Of a DNA stretch of 64,000 bases, positions 1 through 11,894 are shown one piece after another. Source of the DNA: Ectocarpus siliculosus. Taxonomy: Eukaryota; Sar; Phaeophyceae; Ectocarpales; Ectocarpaceae. Position 1 is the stretch's first letter, and each line of letters begins with the position of its first letter. The notes under the pieces are model-generated. The model was not told the origin of the DNA. It did not search any database and saw only the letters and a list, made by a program, of their open reading frames with translations. Position numbers and translations under genes: made by a program. The stretch is taken from positions 3,278,529 through 3,342,528 of the forward strand of contig FN649726.1 in assembly GCA_000310025.1 (NCBI GenBank). Direction: 5' to 3'.

Positions 1-510
1 AAACGGGGTCTGGTCTATTTTGACTATCGCAGACTGAGCAGCAGGTCAATGTGTGAGCGAGAAACTCCGGAGAGTTTAGCATTTGCATATTTCCATCTAC
101 TTTTTGCCGTCCATTAGGGTCGCAGTATTGAGGTGCCCGATTTCGACACGCGCTTCAACAAATGTTTAACAGACCAAGCGATCGAACAAAAACCATCACT
201 TCACCGAAACGCGATCGCCAACCTATATCCGTCCATCCGGACCAAAGGAACGAAACAAGGCTTATGTTTGTCGGCGAAGGTATCATATAGCACATACCGA
301 TACAAACCTTTCATGATACTCGACAAAGCACGACATTCTTCGTCCCGGCTTCGAGGATGGGTGCAAAAGGTCTCGCTGTGCTTTGGGGTTCTGGAAGGAC
401 TTTTGGCGGCTCCTACTAGTACGGACGTGTGCTAGACCGACCGGCCGCGCATGACAACGACTGAACCGGCTTCTTGTTCCAAGCCCCCAAAAGCCCCCCT
501 CCCCCCCCCC
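1..510. other. No recognisable gene; left edge of window
   Basis: I see no domain-bearing reading frame on either strand. The stretch lies in the direction in which the dehydratase gene at 1242-1843 should continue (minus strand), but no matching C-terminal exon is visible. A poly-C tract at about 489-510 borders the repeat that begins near 511. Confidence 0.5.
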
Positions 511-1106
511 CGGTGTTTGCCATCGGGGTTTGGGTTTTCGTCGCTTGGCAACGACGTTGTAAAACAAGCCCCCCACTCGGTGTTTGCCATCGGGATTGGG
601 TTTTCGTCGCTTGGCAACGACGTTGTAAAACAAGCCAATTCACTTCGTGAACTCGGCAACCAGGTTACCGTCTTTTTTTTTACCTCTGGTTTTTTTTTGG
701 CGGTAACCATAATGGTGGTCGAGTAGATCATGTTGTGCGGGGTCGAGAAACCTCGCTCCGCGCAACGGGGGATGATCGCACCACGTTGTGTTAAAATGGT
801 CAAGCACCCTCGAGGCAGTTACACAGTGCTTACAACTGTCTCTGGAAGTGAAAGCACCAGAAAATAAATTAAGTCATACGTAGCTGTCATCCGTACGCAA
901 GGAAGTAAGCACAAGATGCCGAACACCCTTAGCAGGATGCAGCTCACCCTTCATGCGACTCGCCAAATACCTCACGGTGCTTCGCGCTTGGTGATGTGAG
1001 AGCCTGGTCCGGTGAGAACCCGGCGTGCTCCGTCCCGGCTTTGTAGGGATGCGAGGTCAATGGTCTAATGACTACGGCATGCACGACTATGAGTACACCC
1101 CCCCCC
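511..1106 (+). mobile_element. Dispersed repeat, copy A (about 0.6 kb, flanked by C-runs)
   Basis: This stretch matches the reverse complement of 10421-10950 over its whole length at roughly 90% identity or better by eye. Its first 60 bases or so occur twice in tandem (about 511-571 and 577-637), a duplication the other copy lacks. It begins GGTGTTTGCC, ends GAGTACACC, and runs of C lie outside both ends. I find no coding capacity, so it is probably a non-autonomous element. The family is not identified. Confidence 0.75.
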
Positions 1107-1137
1107 CCTAAATGTTGGTGGTGTCTCTAGTAGGTGT

Positions 1138-1222
1138 AGGAACGGTGCTCCGTCTCGAAAGGGACGCGTGGTCAATGGTCAAATGACTACGGCAAGCAAC
1201 AAATGAGTACGCCCCCCCCCCT
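1138..1222 (+). repeat. Partial copy of the repeat's 3' end
   Basis: About 85 bases repeat the last part of copy A (shared words GTGCTCCGTC, GGTCAATGGTC and GACTACGGCA) and again end in a C-run. This second end piece stops only about 20 bp from the dehydratase exon border at 1242. It looks like a tandem duplication or a second, truncated insertion. Confidence 0.6.
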
Positions 1223-1241
1223 CCCCCCTCCCCTTCTGTAC

Positions 1242-1843
1242 CTCGTATCGTAGGAGCAAGTCGTAGTTGGCGTGGATGGAGCCTCCCAGGGAGTTCTCGA
1301 TGGGGATAACGGCGTACTCCACCTCCCGACGGGCTACCTTCGTTGGTTGTAAATTTTCGTAACAATCAGTCAAGCATCATCATCATCAGCGGCAGCAGCA
1401 GAGGCAGCAGCGGCGGGTGTTGAAGAGAGTAGCAACCACACAACCACGAGACGTGATGGCCTACCCTCAGTACACCCCTCACAACATCGAAGACGAAGGC
1501 AAAAAAGCTCTCAAAAGATGTAGCAAGCGTTGGCTGTCGGAAGCGCTTCCAAGAACATCAAGCAGACGCGAAATTCCCGCCGACTGAGCCCCCCCACGCG
1601 CGCGTGGCAGAAGCTACTGGTTGTTGCCGACATCGATACGACGGGTTGCAGCTAGTAGTCCGGGGCACAGGGCCGGGTACCTCTGGGCGACAGCTTCGTT
1701 ACAACATAACGTGTTGGTATCATGCACATCGGTTTCTCTCTCACCGCCTTGAAGGCATCTTCGAAAGACTCCTGTGCCACGGCCACCACCTCCGTTCCCA
1801 GCAACTCCCGCAGCGACTTCTCCGAATAGGCGCCCGACTCGCC
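1242..1843 (-). CDS. Prephenate/arogenate dehydratase, two internal exons (partial)
   Basis: The enzyme decarboxylates and dehydrates prephenate or arogenate in phenylalanine synthesis, probably in the plastid. Two exons of the catalytic (PDT) domain are visible. Exon 1745-1843 encodes a segment starting [16 protein letters not shown]. Exon 1242-1337 encodes [20 protein letters not shown], the family's P-IENS-GG signature. They join in phase 0 with donor GTGAGA at 1744 and acceptor AAG at 1338; the next donor GTAC lies at 1241. A weak upstream candidate exon, about 2235-2273, ends in VVLQ and would join in phase 0. The transit peptide, the rest of the catalytic domain and the ACT domain are not found. 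Leftward continuation runs straight into repeat copies, so the gene is either interrupted by them in an intron or truncated. Family assignment is firm; functionality is not. Confidence 0.75.
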
Positions 1844-2275
1844 CTGACACCCGTTCAACAGCGAAACAAAAATAAGTGCTTGTATCACGGTAGGCATTGC
1901 GTGAAATCGAACATCTCGTCAGCTCTGAGCCATGCTCAATCAACATTGTTGGCAGGTCTTCGATGTCAAGTGCATTTGTTTTCTATATACGATGATAGAC
2001 ACAGGAGGTTGGCGGTCAGAAACAAGTAAGATAGAGTCGAAATTGTCTTTGTTGATATCTGCTTCGAAGGACCGTTTCCTAAGCTAATCGAAAATTGCAG
2101 TACAAAATGTGCGTGCAACTTTCCGTCCGAAAAAAAACTCCTGTATAATTCTTGTGTTGCAGTTGGTTGGCTTCTTGGACTGGCTAAGGAACGCCGCCGT
2201 TTGATTTTTCTTTTCCCACCAGCTTCGCCTCCACCTGCAACACCACATCCCCGCTTGTATTCTCGGGGATTCTCT

Positions 2276-5200
2276 ACACTGGCTGAAACAACAACAGCAA
2301 TAACAAAGTCATCCGCCTTGTAGTTGTGCGAGTGTGTTTCTTGCGGGGTGGTTGTTACAGACCGTGAGGCGCTGGGAGGTTGGGAAACGAAGCTGACAAG
2401 GGTCGACTACTGTTCGAAATGACATAAGGATCACTGCTGGACAGGTTTTCGTGTCACCGGCGGTTCAATATTGTTTTTCGAGCTTTCCCTCTCCACTGAC
2501 CGAATCAACAACATTGACTGACACAAGCCCTCCGACAGAGAGCAGTTGATGGAGGCTACACCTCCGGCAACTTTCTAGCAGGAGGGTTCACCTAGCCAGC
2601 CAGAAGACGAACACTGTTGTCAATCGATGTGCTTGTGTGTGTTATGATAATGTTGTCTCGTTGTGGGTCTGACAAAGCGGTGTGTGTGTCAAGTTTTGCT
2701 TAGAGCGCATCTGGCCACAAGACAACCAACCACATACCAAGCACAGCAGTGCTTCGAGGATTGTGCGGAGTCCCTGATGAGCTATCGCTACGACCAGTAC
2801 TTGCTGCGCAATCGATGGTTTCGCCCGCGTGGAGAGGATTTCCGAAGGCAAAAAATGAACGGGCAATCAATCCGTTCAACGAATTTCATCATTTGCGATC
2901 GGATACCGGCTTGAAATAATGACCTACTTGCTGTAGATCGTTTGCTAGTACAGGTCGCCGGAAATAAATCCCGCGGGAAAAGAAAACTCCGCAGGGAGGA
3001 TCGCATCCGCAACCAGCTGCTAAGGGGGTCGTGCAGTTTAACCACTAGACCGCCACTAGCCAAGTTCCGATAACAACCGAAAAGAACTGATTGCTAACAC
3101 CTTGCAGGTACTGCTGTACAGGGGGGGAACCTTGGAAGCACAGCAGTTTCGTAGAATGGGAGGATGGATCGGTGCGAAAAGTGGGTGGCAGAATTTTCTC
3201 CTTCAGTGCTGTGTGCACGCACATTGCTGTACGGTGCGGTTGCGATTGCAAAATCGTCAACTCAGGAAACTCGTGCAACATTCTCGCGATGCTATGCATA
3301 CGGCGACAAGAAAATCCACAGCATCAGCTACATTGGAGCTAAAAAGAACACGGAAACGTCTGTAAACCGGACTTTTCGGCAACTGCGCGGAAGGTACAGC
3401 ATTACTGGCGTCATATATTATCTAAATAAGAGCGCGAGAGGTGTTGGTAGGAGCACCCCAGAAGTAACGCAGACATACACACTACAAATCTCTTGCCTAC
3501 AGAACTGCTGGAGTGCACGGGTCCCTGGACTTCCGTCCATACGCTACCGTAGGTGACACAAGATACCACACCCCCTGGACGATTTTGAAAGCTCGATTAC
3601 TCCACAAGCAGTAAAAGAGTGGCGGTGCCGCCGACCAGACACATGGCGACGTCGGAATCATCTCGTCGACATCTTTCCGAAAATGTGTCATTCTATTTTC
3701 GCATGCTCTTTGTCGTGGAGTACAAAGTCGAGCTTTGAAATTCAATTCAGGGGGCATGGTGTCTTGTGGCACTTATGTACGGTCCTACGGTAGTCCCTAT
3801 GAACGCCGATTCAACAGAGGGTCAGGAAAAACAACGCTCTCCATCAACTACATGTATATTTACGGAGCCAGGTTGGCAGTGGTCGACCTTGTACACTTGA
3901 AGAGTAGGGGGTCAGCACATACATAGATTGGCGTTGACGCGTGGAGGTGTGCAGCAGCTCGCTCATAATCATGTGGCATAGACGTAGATCAGCATCAGGG
4001 CGGTTGAGGTGGGATACTTGCCCAACAAACGACAATCGACTTGCCCAACAGCGCGGCCCTCATGATGAAAAAAACTGTTGTATGCATATTTTTGTTTTCT
4101 CTGCAAGGAATATATACAGGCACGTGCCACCGACGAGGCACGTGCCACCGACCGAGCCTAACTAACCTTATCTAGGCACAGAGCTGTTAGTGGACGTTGT
4201 CGATTAACCGCTACTGCTCACCTGGAAGGCGACCTTTGTAGGATGGGGCTGGCTGGGAGCCATTCGCAGACACATCATCGGTTCGGAGCCTCCTCTTCTC
4301 GCGCTCGACTGGCGTTGCTGTGACCTAGTGGCATGCCTTGTAACTGCTGCCGCTGCTTGATGCCTCGGCAGTAGCACGGTCGGACCACCACTGCCAAGAA
4401 GAAATGCTCCCGCCCTCGTTGGCTGGAGCAGAGCCCGTTCCCACACCGAGGCCCAAAGGCAGGAGCTGAAGAATGCAACCACGGCAGACGTTCGGGGAAG
4501 CACCAGCATCTGCACGCGGGTGCGCACTGTAACCTGCCCAACTTGTGCGGTGGTGGTTTGGTATACTGCACCTCGGCCAGCTTCCTACCTGCCTGCCTCC
4601 TGCGCACCACCACGCGCCTGCCGCACCGCTCGCAGCTCCAACTTGCATGCAGCTTGCTAGCGGGGGATACGTGAGTATACCTCCCACGACTGAGGGGGGG
4701 TGGGTCCGGACGGGAGTCGTATGCATATTCCGCCGCACAAACCGTTACGATATGATATGCATACGATTCGAGTTAGGCACTACAACAACAACAACAACTA
4801 CTGCTGTAGGCACCCGTGGACGTTACTAAACGCGTTCGGTCAAAGCTTGGCGGAAGTCAACCTGCGTTGTTTCAGTACTGATTGCTGCTCTCTTCACCAC
4901 AGGCTCTGGCGACACGAGCTTGCCGTTGGTTGAGGTGAACTCCGCTGCTGTTACGGTTCTTTCTTGTATGCTGGAGTCGATCGACGCGTTGGCGTCGGTG
5001 TTGCACGTATGCACATTGTTCATTAGACTATTGGTTCCTGAACACCAATTGGTTAAAGTTTAAATGTCCCGAGGCATTTAATGATTAACGTTCCTTCCGC
5101 TTGCCCCACTATGCCGTTCATTTTTCCTTGGGAGCAACCACGCTGCTGTTGAACGTAAACTTGCGATCTTGCAAGATCTTTGCGTCAAGACCGTACTCTT

Positions 5201-5298
5201 CCGCCGTTTGACATCCTGGTGAATAAATTATCGCAGGATTGAGAGGAGGTTGAACATTGAACAACTCGGCCGCTTCTTGCGTGTGACAATAGCACAAG
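2276..5298. other. Intergenic region, no supported gene
   Basis: Several open frames of 60-140 codons on both strands resemble no family and lack paired splice signals. The stretch holds a tRNA-like repeat near 2935-3062, an 18-bp tandem duplication near 4121-4153 and short CAA repeats near 4781-4800. The 5' exons of the dehydratase, if present, should lie here. Confidence 0.45.
2935..3062 (-). repeat. tRNA-like, SINE-type sequence
   Basis: On the minus strand, GGCGGTCTAGTGGTTAA resembles a tRNA A box. About 45 bases further on, GGATGCGATCC resembles a B box. These are the two internal RNA polymerase III promoter elements. No convincing cloverleaf closes around them, so a tRNA-derived SINE or a decayed tRNA is more likely than a working tRNA. 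Confidence 0.35.
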
Positions 5299-8200
5299 AT
5301 GGTACGCAGTAGTAGCTCGGACTCACGGAGCGATGAAGACGACGACGATGACAGGTCGGAGTGGTCCTCCAACGGATTCGATGGGGACAGCAGCATTGCT
5401 TCCGAGGCGTCCTCTCAGGTCGAGGTGGATGCAGGGCTTCCCATGTCTCCTGGGCAGGCGGCCGCCGTCATTCAAGGGTAGGCGCGGGTGGCCGATTTGT
5501 AGTCCAAAGCCTTATGGACTAGAGTACTACATAATCTGGTTGGTTGCACGTTCGGCAGTACTGAGTAGCAGGAGTATCAGGCTACAGTAGGACACGGCAG
5601 TCTTCAAGCGCACTGCAACAAAGACGTCTTCCTGCCTTGTCGTTGGCTCCGGGAGCACCGACTGTAGACTTGTTAGTGGGTGACAGCTTCAAACCTACTG
5701 CTGAGGTGGCATTCTTCAAACAAAGTGTATTTTTTTGTTCAGATTGCCGCGCAAAGACGGCACTCTTGTGTCAGAGGTTGAGACGCAGAGAAAGGTGTAT
5801 TTGTCTTCCGGTGTGCTGCTACGTTTAAGTTCCCGGGCTGTGATCACGTGAGATTCACTAACTCCAAGATCCGGACGTCGAGGGTCTTGCGTATTCCATG
5901 TTGCAAGGTGGCTCTCTCGGACCTGCCGTATTGTTGCCGCTCTCTACAAAATAGGCCTTGTAAAGTAGCGCATCGATACGCGCCCATGCGCAGTTCACCG
6001 CTCACTTCGTTTAAACAGAAACTATCGTTGCACAGTCTGCATCACGGTACATCAAAATCATCGGAAGCACTGCGCATTCTACTCGGTGCATTTCTGGACT
6101 TCAACCGACGACAGGTTTATTCGAAAATATTCTCATCGCCGCGTGCTACCGTAACTTACTTGTGCCACTTCCGTAGGCGAACCGACGGCAACACGCCAAT
6201 ACTAATTCTCAGTCTTATTATCCCACGTACGGTTTGCGCCACCACTTCGCCTTAGGATGTACCGGCGAAAAAAGGCGAGGGAATATTTTGTGGAGCGCGT
6301 CCGGCAGGCGTATGAGAAAGTCTTCGATGAAGAAAATGACGGCTACTTCTACTACAACAGACTCACCGGTACAAGCCAGTGGACCCCTCCCAGGGTTCTC
6401 CTGGGGCGCCCCCATGACCCTAAGGTAAGTTCGCTTGAAGGATTTTTCGTCACCAAGGGCCTTACCGGAATATATCACAACGAGCAGTCGTGCTGAAGAC
6501 GTCGGTGGCGCACCCACTTAATCATATAGAGTCGAGGTCATTGTTAACTCCCCGTTTGAACGATTGTGGGCATGGGTAAGGATGTAGCGGACGTCTGTTC
6601 AAACGGTCAAAACTGACTTGCACCACGCTCGGGGTCACAGTCGCACAGCAGGGCGTATGCTTCGGCGGCATACGACCCGGGCCCTTGCCTCCGTGGGTTG
6701 CTCCACTTCGCTCCTTCACCCCTTCGTATCAAACAGCGAATCGATCTCTTCAGTTGGTGATTGGGCGACGCCACGTGCTCTAATTGGGCTCGCGCCTGCT
6801 CACAGGTGGTGAATGCCATTCCTCCTTTCTCTCGCTGTCCGGTCTATGCGTCTCGTATCATCTACCTCTCTCTCTGTCGTCTTTTTCATGTCTCGTCCGT
6901 ATTTTTCAGGAAGAATGGGCTGTAAAAAAAGTGCAAGGTCTGTTTCGGAAAAGACATGCGTGGAAGAAGCTCATGTTGGTCTTGAACAGCGTGTACGAGA
7001 AGGAGTACGATCCGGACACTGACGCATGGTTTTACGTCAACAAGGTGTGATACGTCGATTTGGGGCGGGCAACACGACAAGTGAAGATGGAGTGAAGATG
7101 GCACCTCACTCATTCGATACTAGGGACGTGATAACTCATAGTGGACAGAAGCAATGTTGTTATTTCTGAGGTTGTCTCCGATGTTGACATACTCTGCCAC
7201 AACTCATTGTCCGCAGCAAATATATGCGCGCACGAGAGCACATGGTGTCGATAGGACGTGTGACGCGTAGAGAAGAACCATCCCGCACCTCGCCGTGTGT
7301 TGCTCGTTCACATTACCTGGCGTGCTACGATCTGGTGTAGGTAACAAAAGAAACGACGTGGGATAAACCGATTCTCTTCGGACTCAGGGAGCCCCCCACA
7401 AACACGAGCGATGCCGCTCTTCTCAACAAGGAGAGGTAAGAGCATGTGAATGTGCGTGTTCCATGGTAGCACAGACGTCGTGCCGGTAGCTATCCATTCT
7501 CACATTTGTTCGACACTCTTCTTCCATCTCCTGCGAGAAATTTGTCGTGCGAACGCGGATTAGTACACGGTGAATCACATGACGCTGTTTTGATAGTGCT
7601 CGCCTATAGAAAATAGGTTGACACCCATAAGCTGTTTTTCAGACTCCTTTACTTGAGTCGAAACAAGAAGCAACCCAACCTACTGAAAATATTCTTCTCC
7701 TAAAGAAAGTAAAAATTGAGTTTCGTCGACGCAGAGAGATTGGAGAGCTGAAGAAGGAGCTGGAGAGACAAAAGCGAGAAGCAGATGAGGCAAGGAAAGC
7801 GCTGGAGGATAAGATAGCCCAAGAGATGGTGCTGAAAGGAGAGCTAGACGCCGACGAGGTTAGTGTTGAATTCTGGTGAAACAAGTTCATCACCAACGGG
7901 AGCACACGCACCGATGAGCGGTGATGAGGCCTTCGTGAACACCCGAGAATCGAGTTGAAAAGCTTTTACGTGCACCAAAGTGTTTGACCGTCAGGGATTT
8001 TCGACGTGTTTGCCAGAAACACGCTCTCCCAGGTTGTAGTAAAGGCAGCCATGCACACCAACCATGGTGTCAGCCTACCCCGACGCAATGCCATCCCCCT
8101 CGTTGTTGCGCAAGCGTTTACACCTTAGTCTCGATTGCGCACTCGGCTCTGCTTTATTGTTCATTTACTACAAGAAGGGCATGTTGTTGGTCAACCAACG

Positions 8201-11200
8201 AACCGACTCACTCATGCATTTGTGTATCATCATCAATCCTTCACTCTCTCATCCATCTGCCTCGCTTCCCGTTGACCCCTCATCGCTCACCCCGTGCCTC
8301 CGTACTAGGCAAAAGGGCGGAGCAGGCATATGGATGAGTGGAACGTGGAAGATGTGGTGGAATGGTTTCAAAGCATCGGTCACAACCAGTACGACAAAAG
8401 CATTAGGGAACATCAGGTGGGGTAAACCAGAGAGCTCGGAAGTGATGTTGCCGTGTGACATGCGAAGCGACAGGAACATTTCAGATACGGCATGAATAAA
8501 AACTCTTGCAAACGAAGACTGCGCCAACGTTGTGAATTGAATGACTCGGGAAAATTTTGCCGTTGCTGAGTCCGTGTCAACGGAATTGGCAGGAAAAGCT
8601 GTCGGGCACACTCGTTTCTCAATGTCTTTCCAAAAGGTTGTTCGTACGACGTTTGTTGCGAAACAACCGGGACATAACCACGGGCGTGCACTTTTCGGTT
8701 AACCGTTTCAGTGAAGCGGTCAAAGGCTGAACCGGTCGATAGCTGCTAGACAATTGATTAACAGCTCTCGAACAGTCCTCACGGCGATCGAGACGACTGC
8801 TCTAAATTACGTACCTACCAGGACCGTAAACAGAATGTGGTTTCAGCAAATTTTTCCGTGAAGGAAGCATTTTAATCGGTTTCTTCTCTCCAGGTCGACG
8901 GACTGCTCCTGCTTCACCTCATGAACGAGGACTGGGGACACCTGGGTATCCACAGCCCGCTTACCGTCCGCCGCATAGATGTAGCGATGCAGGAGTACCG
9001 GATACGCTTCGAACGGAAGCAGGTCAGGCGCGTTTCATGCGAAAAGAATATCCCTAGGCTTGATGCCGTTCGTTGTTGATCTGATATTTTGGCGGTAGAA
9101 GGGGCAGCAGCGTGTAGTGTTGTGGCAAGTCAAAGAACACCATGTCAAAGAACGCCACAACCGAAATAAAAACATAGAGCGACTACAACAGTGCTGTGGT
9201 TGTGGTCTTCCCCCAGTTTCTGCCGAAAAGAGACGATGCCATCTCTGATTGGTCGTCTCCTTCTTTCTCGGGTTTCGACTCGACCGGTACTACCTCTGCT
9301 GCTTCCTCCACCGTGGCTGAAACTCTCATCGCTGCTGCTATCGCCGCGGCCGCTTCCTTCTTTTTGCTGCCATATTCTGTGTATTCTGGAGTTCCCTACT
9401 GTTGGTCCGTTCGTCGGAACCGACCCTTGTACACTGTTGACACCGTTCTTCTCTATTGGCCTGCTCTCCAGGCTGGGGACGTCGATGACGAAGAGGATGC
9501 GTCGGACGTGAGCGGCTCCGACACGCCCTCGGAACTCCTGGACGATGACGACATCTATGACGACGACGACGTGAGACAGAAGACTATCATATCAGTATAC
9601 ATTTTACACGAGCAGGGAGAGCTCTCTTGCAGAATAGACACATACGTGCACCGGTACAGAGTGATATTAACGCGCGGTGACAAATTTGCTTCGAACGCGT
9701 GAAACGGCACCACTATTTGAGGAAAGGACGAGACCATGTAAAGGCCTCTCTACAGTTAATGTTTTCCTCATTTTTTCCGCTTGACCACGAAAATAGGTGA
9801 GAGAGGACATACCAACATTGTTGCCCGCAGTTTTCTCACTACTTCTTCGAACTCCAAATCAAAAACTGAGGCATGTCGTGAACTTTCAGATCAGTTGAAT
9901 TGTGCAAGACCTCCTGGTTTCCGAGCATTTCCCCTCGTAAACTGTGTACACGTCGTCTAAAATGTTTTGCGGTGGGCTTGTCCACTCAGTCCGGACAGGA
10001 AAACGACGAAGATGACGTGGCCGTAGATGACCAAGACTATCTTAACGAGGATGAGCTCGCAGAGCTTCAACGAGACGAGGAGAACATAAAAAAAGAGGTA
10101 CGTAACATGCGGCACACGTCGCGCCATGCGTAACAGATCCACAGAAGCCCTATGTATTCCCCGCCTCCTTAAATACTGCTACGCAGGCTCCGTCTGGAGC
10201 CGTATCTCCACCGCGAAACACTGACCCGCCTACCGCTTGCCAGCCTTTTCATTGACTGTTCCGTATGTTTCCGAATCAATAAAAATATTTGGGTCGTATA
10301 GAAGCGAAGAATTATGCAAGAGAGCACGAACGGATACACTACAAACAAACGAGCTGTGCCGCACAAGCACTCGTTCAATTTACCCTCTACGCTGCTGCCA
10401 ATGTGGGTAGGGGAGGGGGGGGGGGTGTACTCATAGTCTGCATGCCGTAGTCGTTAGACCATTGACCTCGCATCCCTACAATGCCGGGACGGAGCACGCC
10501 GGGTTCTCGCCGGACCAGGCTCTCACATCACCAAGCGCGAAGCGCCGTGAGGTATTCGGCGAGTCGCATGAAGGGTGAGCTGCATCCTGCTAAGGGTGTT
10601 CGGCATCTTGTGCTTACTTCCTTGCGTACGGATGACAGCTGCGTATGACTTAATTTATTTTCTGGTGCTTTCACTTCCAGAGACAGTTTAAGCACTGTGT
10701 AACTGCCTCGAGGATGCTTGACCAATTTAACACAACGTGGTGCGATCATCCCCCGTTGCGCGGAGTGAGGGTTCTCGACCCCGCACAACATGATCTACTC
10801 GACCACCATTCATGGTTACCGCCAAAAAAAAACAAAGGCAAAAAAAAACCCGGCAACCTGGTAGCCAAGCTCACGATGTGACCGGCTTGTTTTACAACAT
10901 CGCTGCCAAGCGACGAAAACCCAACCCCGATGGCAAACACCGGCGGGGGGGGACCAAGATTGGGGGGGGGGGGTGTACCAATATGGGTAGGGAGGGCACA
11001 AAAAGAGAATAATAGGTGAAAGCTCTCCTGTAGGTTTGTCGATAAATATGCATGAGAGACAACAACCTCTCTAAATCTTCGTATTTTTCTACAATTTCCT
11101 CGAATTGCCGAAACAGGTACGCACGGCTACAATAGTGGTCAAATTGTAGCACCTGGCGACTGTTTACAGTACCGTGGACTCACCTGGCCTCTCCGTTCGC

Positions 11201-11894
11201 CTCTGCCTTGACCCCCTGATTGTCGTGACCCGCATGATTTGTCCGCAACTTCTTCATCCGTGACAACAAACGCAAGATCATATTTGAGGGAGAGGAGAAA
11301 CGCGGGCGGCCCGATATTGGCGACGTCGTGCGCATTCACTACACTTGCGCGCTGCAGGAAAGCGGCGGTAGCGGCAGTGGCAGGAGCAGCCGAAGAAGCG
11401 GCGGCTCCCACGCAGTAAGTGGTTATGGCAGCAGCGGAAACGACGGCGGTGGTGACGCCGGTGTTGTAGAGAGTTCCCGCAAGCACAGGCGACGGCCGCT
11501 CGAGTTTGTCGTCGGGGCGGGGCAGGTGGTAAAGGGAATTGACCGCTCGATCCGGCAGATGCTGCATGGGGAGCGGGCGAGGGTTTTCGTGACGGCCCTG
11601 TACGGCTACGGAGACAAGGGGCATCCACCGACGATCCCTCCACGGGCAGCCCTCGTGTTCGACGTGAACTTGTTGGACTTCTGGCCCCGGCCGAGGTGGC
11701 AGAAGCCGCTGGTGCAGGTGCTGTCCGAGCCGTACAAGGAAACGCCGTACGCGCCGCGCTTGCGCCCGCCGACAGGGGGGGATGGTACTGCAGGTGCCGG
11801 AGGGGTGGGCACCGCACATGGTAGCACCGGTGTCGATGGTGGTCCCACCAAGCAACCTGTAGACTATCCTTACGGCAAGGTTGGGAGATACTAA
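5299..11894 (+). CDS. Multidomain IQ-WW-IQ-WW, coiled-coil, SAM, acidic and FKBP-type protein
   Basis: Probable scaffold-like peptidyl-prolyl isomerase of about 617 aa. Exons: 5299-5477, 6256-6424, 6910-7044, 7341-7435, 7643-7858, 8309-8416, 8894-9022, 9472-9570, 9990-10097, 11277-11894. Order of parts: acidic/Ser N-terminus; IQ motif (AAAVIQGMYRRKKAR) and WW domain ending TSQWTPP; second IQ (VKKVQGLFRKR) and WW ending ETTWDKP; charged coiled coil; SAM domain (WNVEDVVEWFQSIG to VAMQEYR); two acidic exons; C-terminal FKBP domain (GDVVRIHYTC to LVFDVNLLDFW). The first Trp of each WW is replaced by Phe or Tyr. All junction phases agree except exon 4 to exon 5, which is off by one base. The last intron (10098-11276) holds a mobile element, and its acceptor is weak, so FKBP could conceivably be a separate gene. 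The phase-0 match favours one protein. Confidence 0.75.
10421..10950 (-). mobile_element. Dispersed repeat, copy B, inverted, inside an intron
   Basis: Reverse-complement copy of 511-1106, differing by scattered substitutions and lacking that copy's 5' tandem duplication. It lies wholly within the last intron of the WW/SAM/FKBP gene. G-runs sit just outside both ends on the plus strand, i.e. C-runs relative to the element, as in copy A. This suggests either insertion into C-tracts or element-borne tracts. Confidence 0.75.

Noticed and set aside
5118-5396. Minus-strand frame overlapping the start of the WW/SAM/FKBP gene
   Set aside because: Part of it is the antisense of the acidic/Ser N-terminus. 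The remainder has no domain or partner exon.
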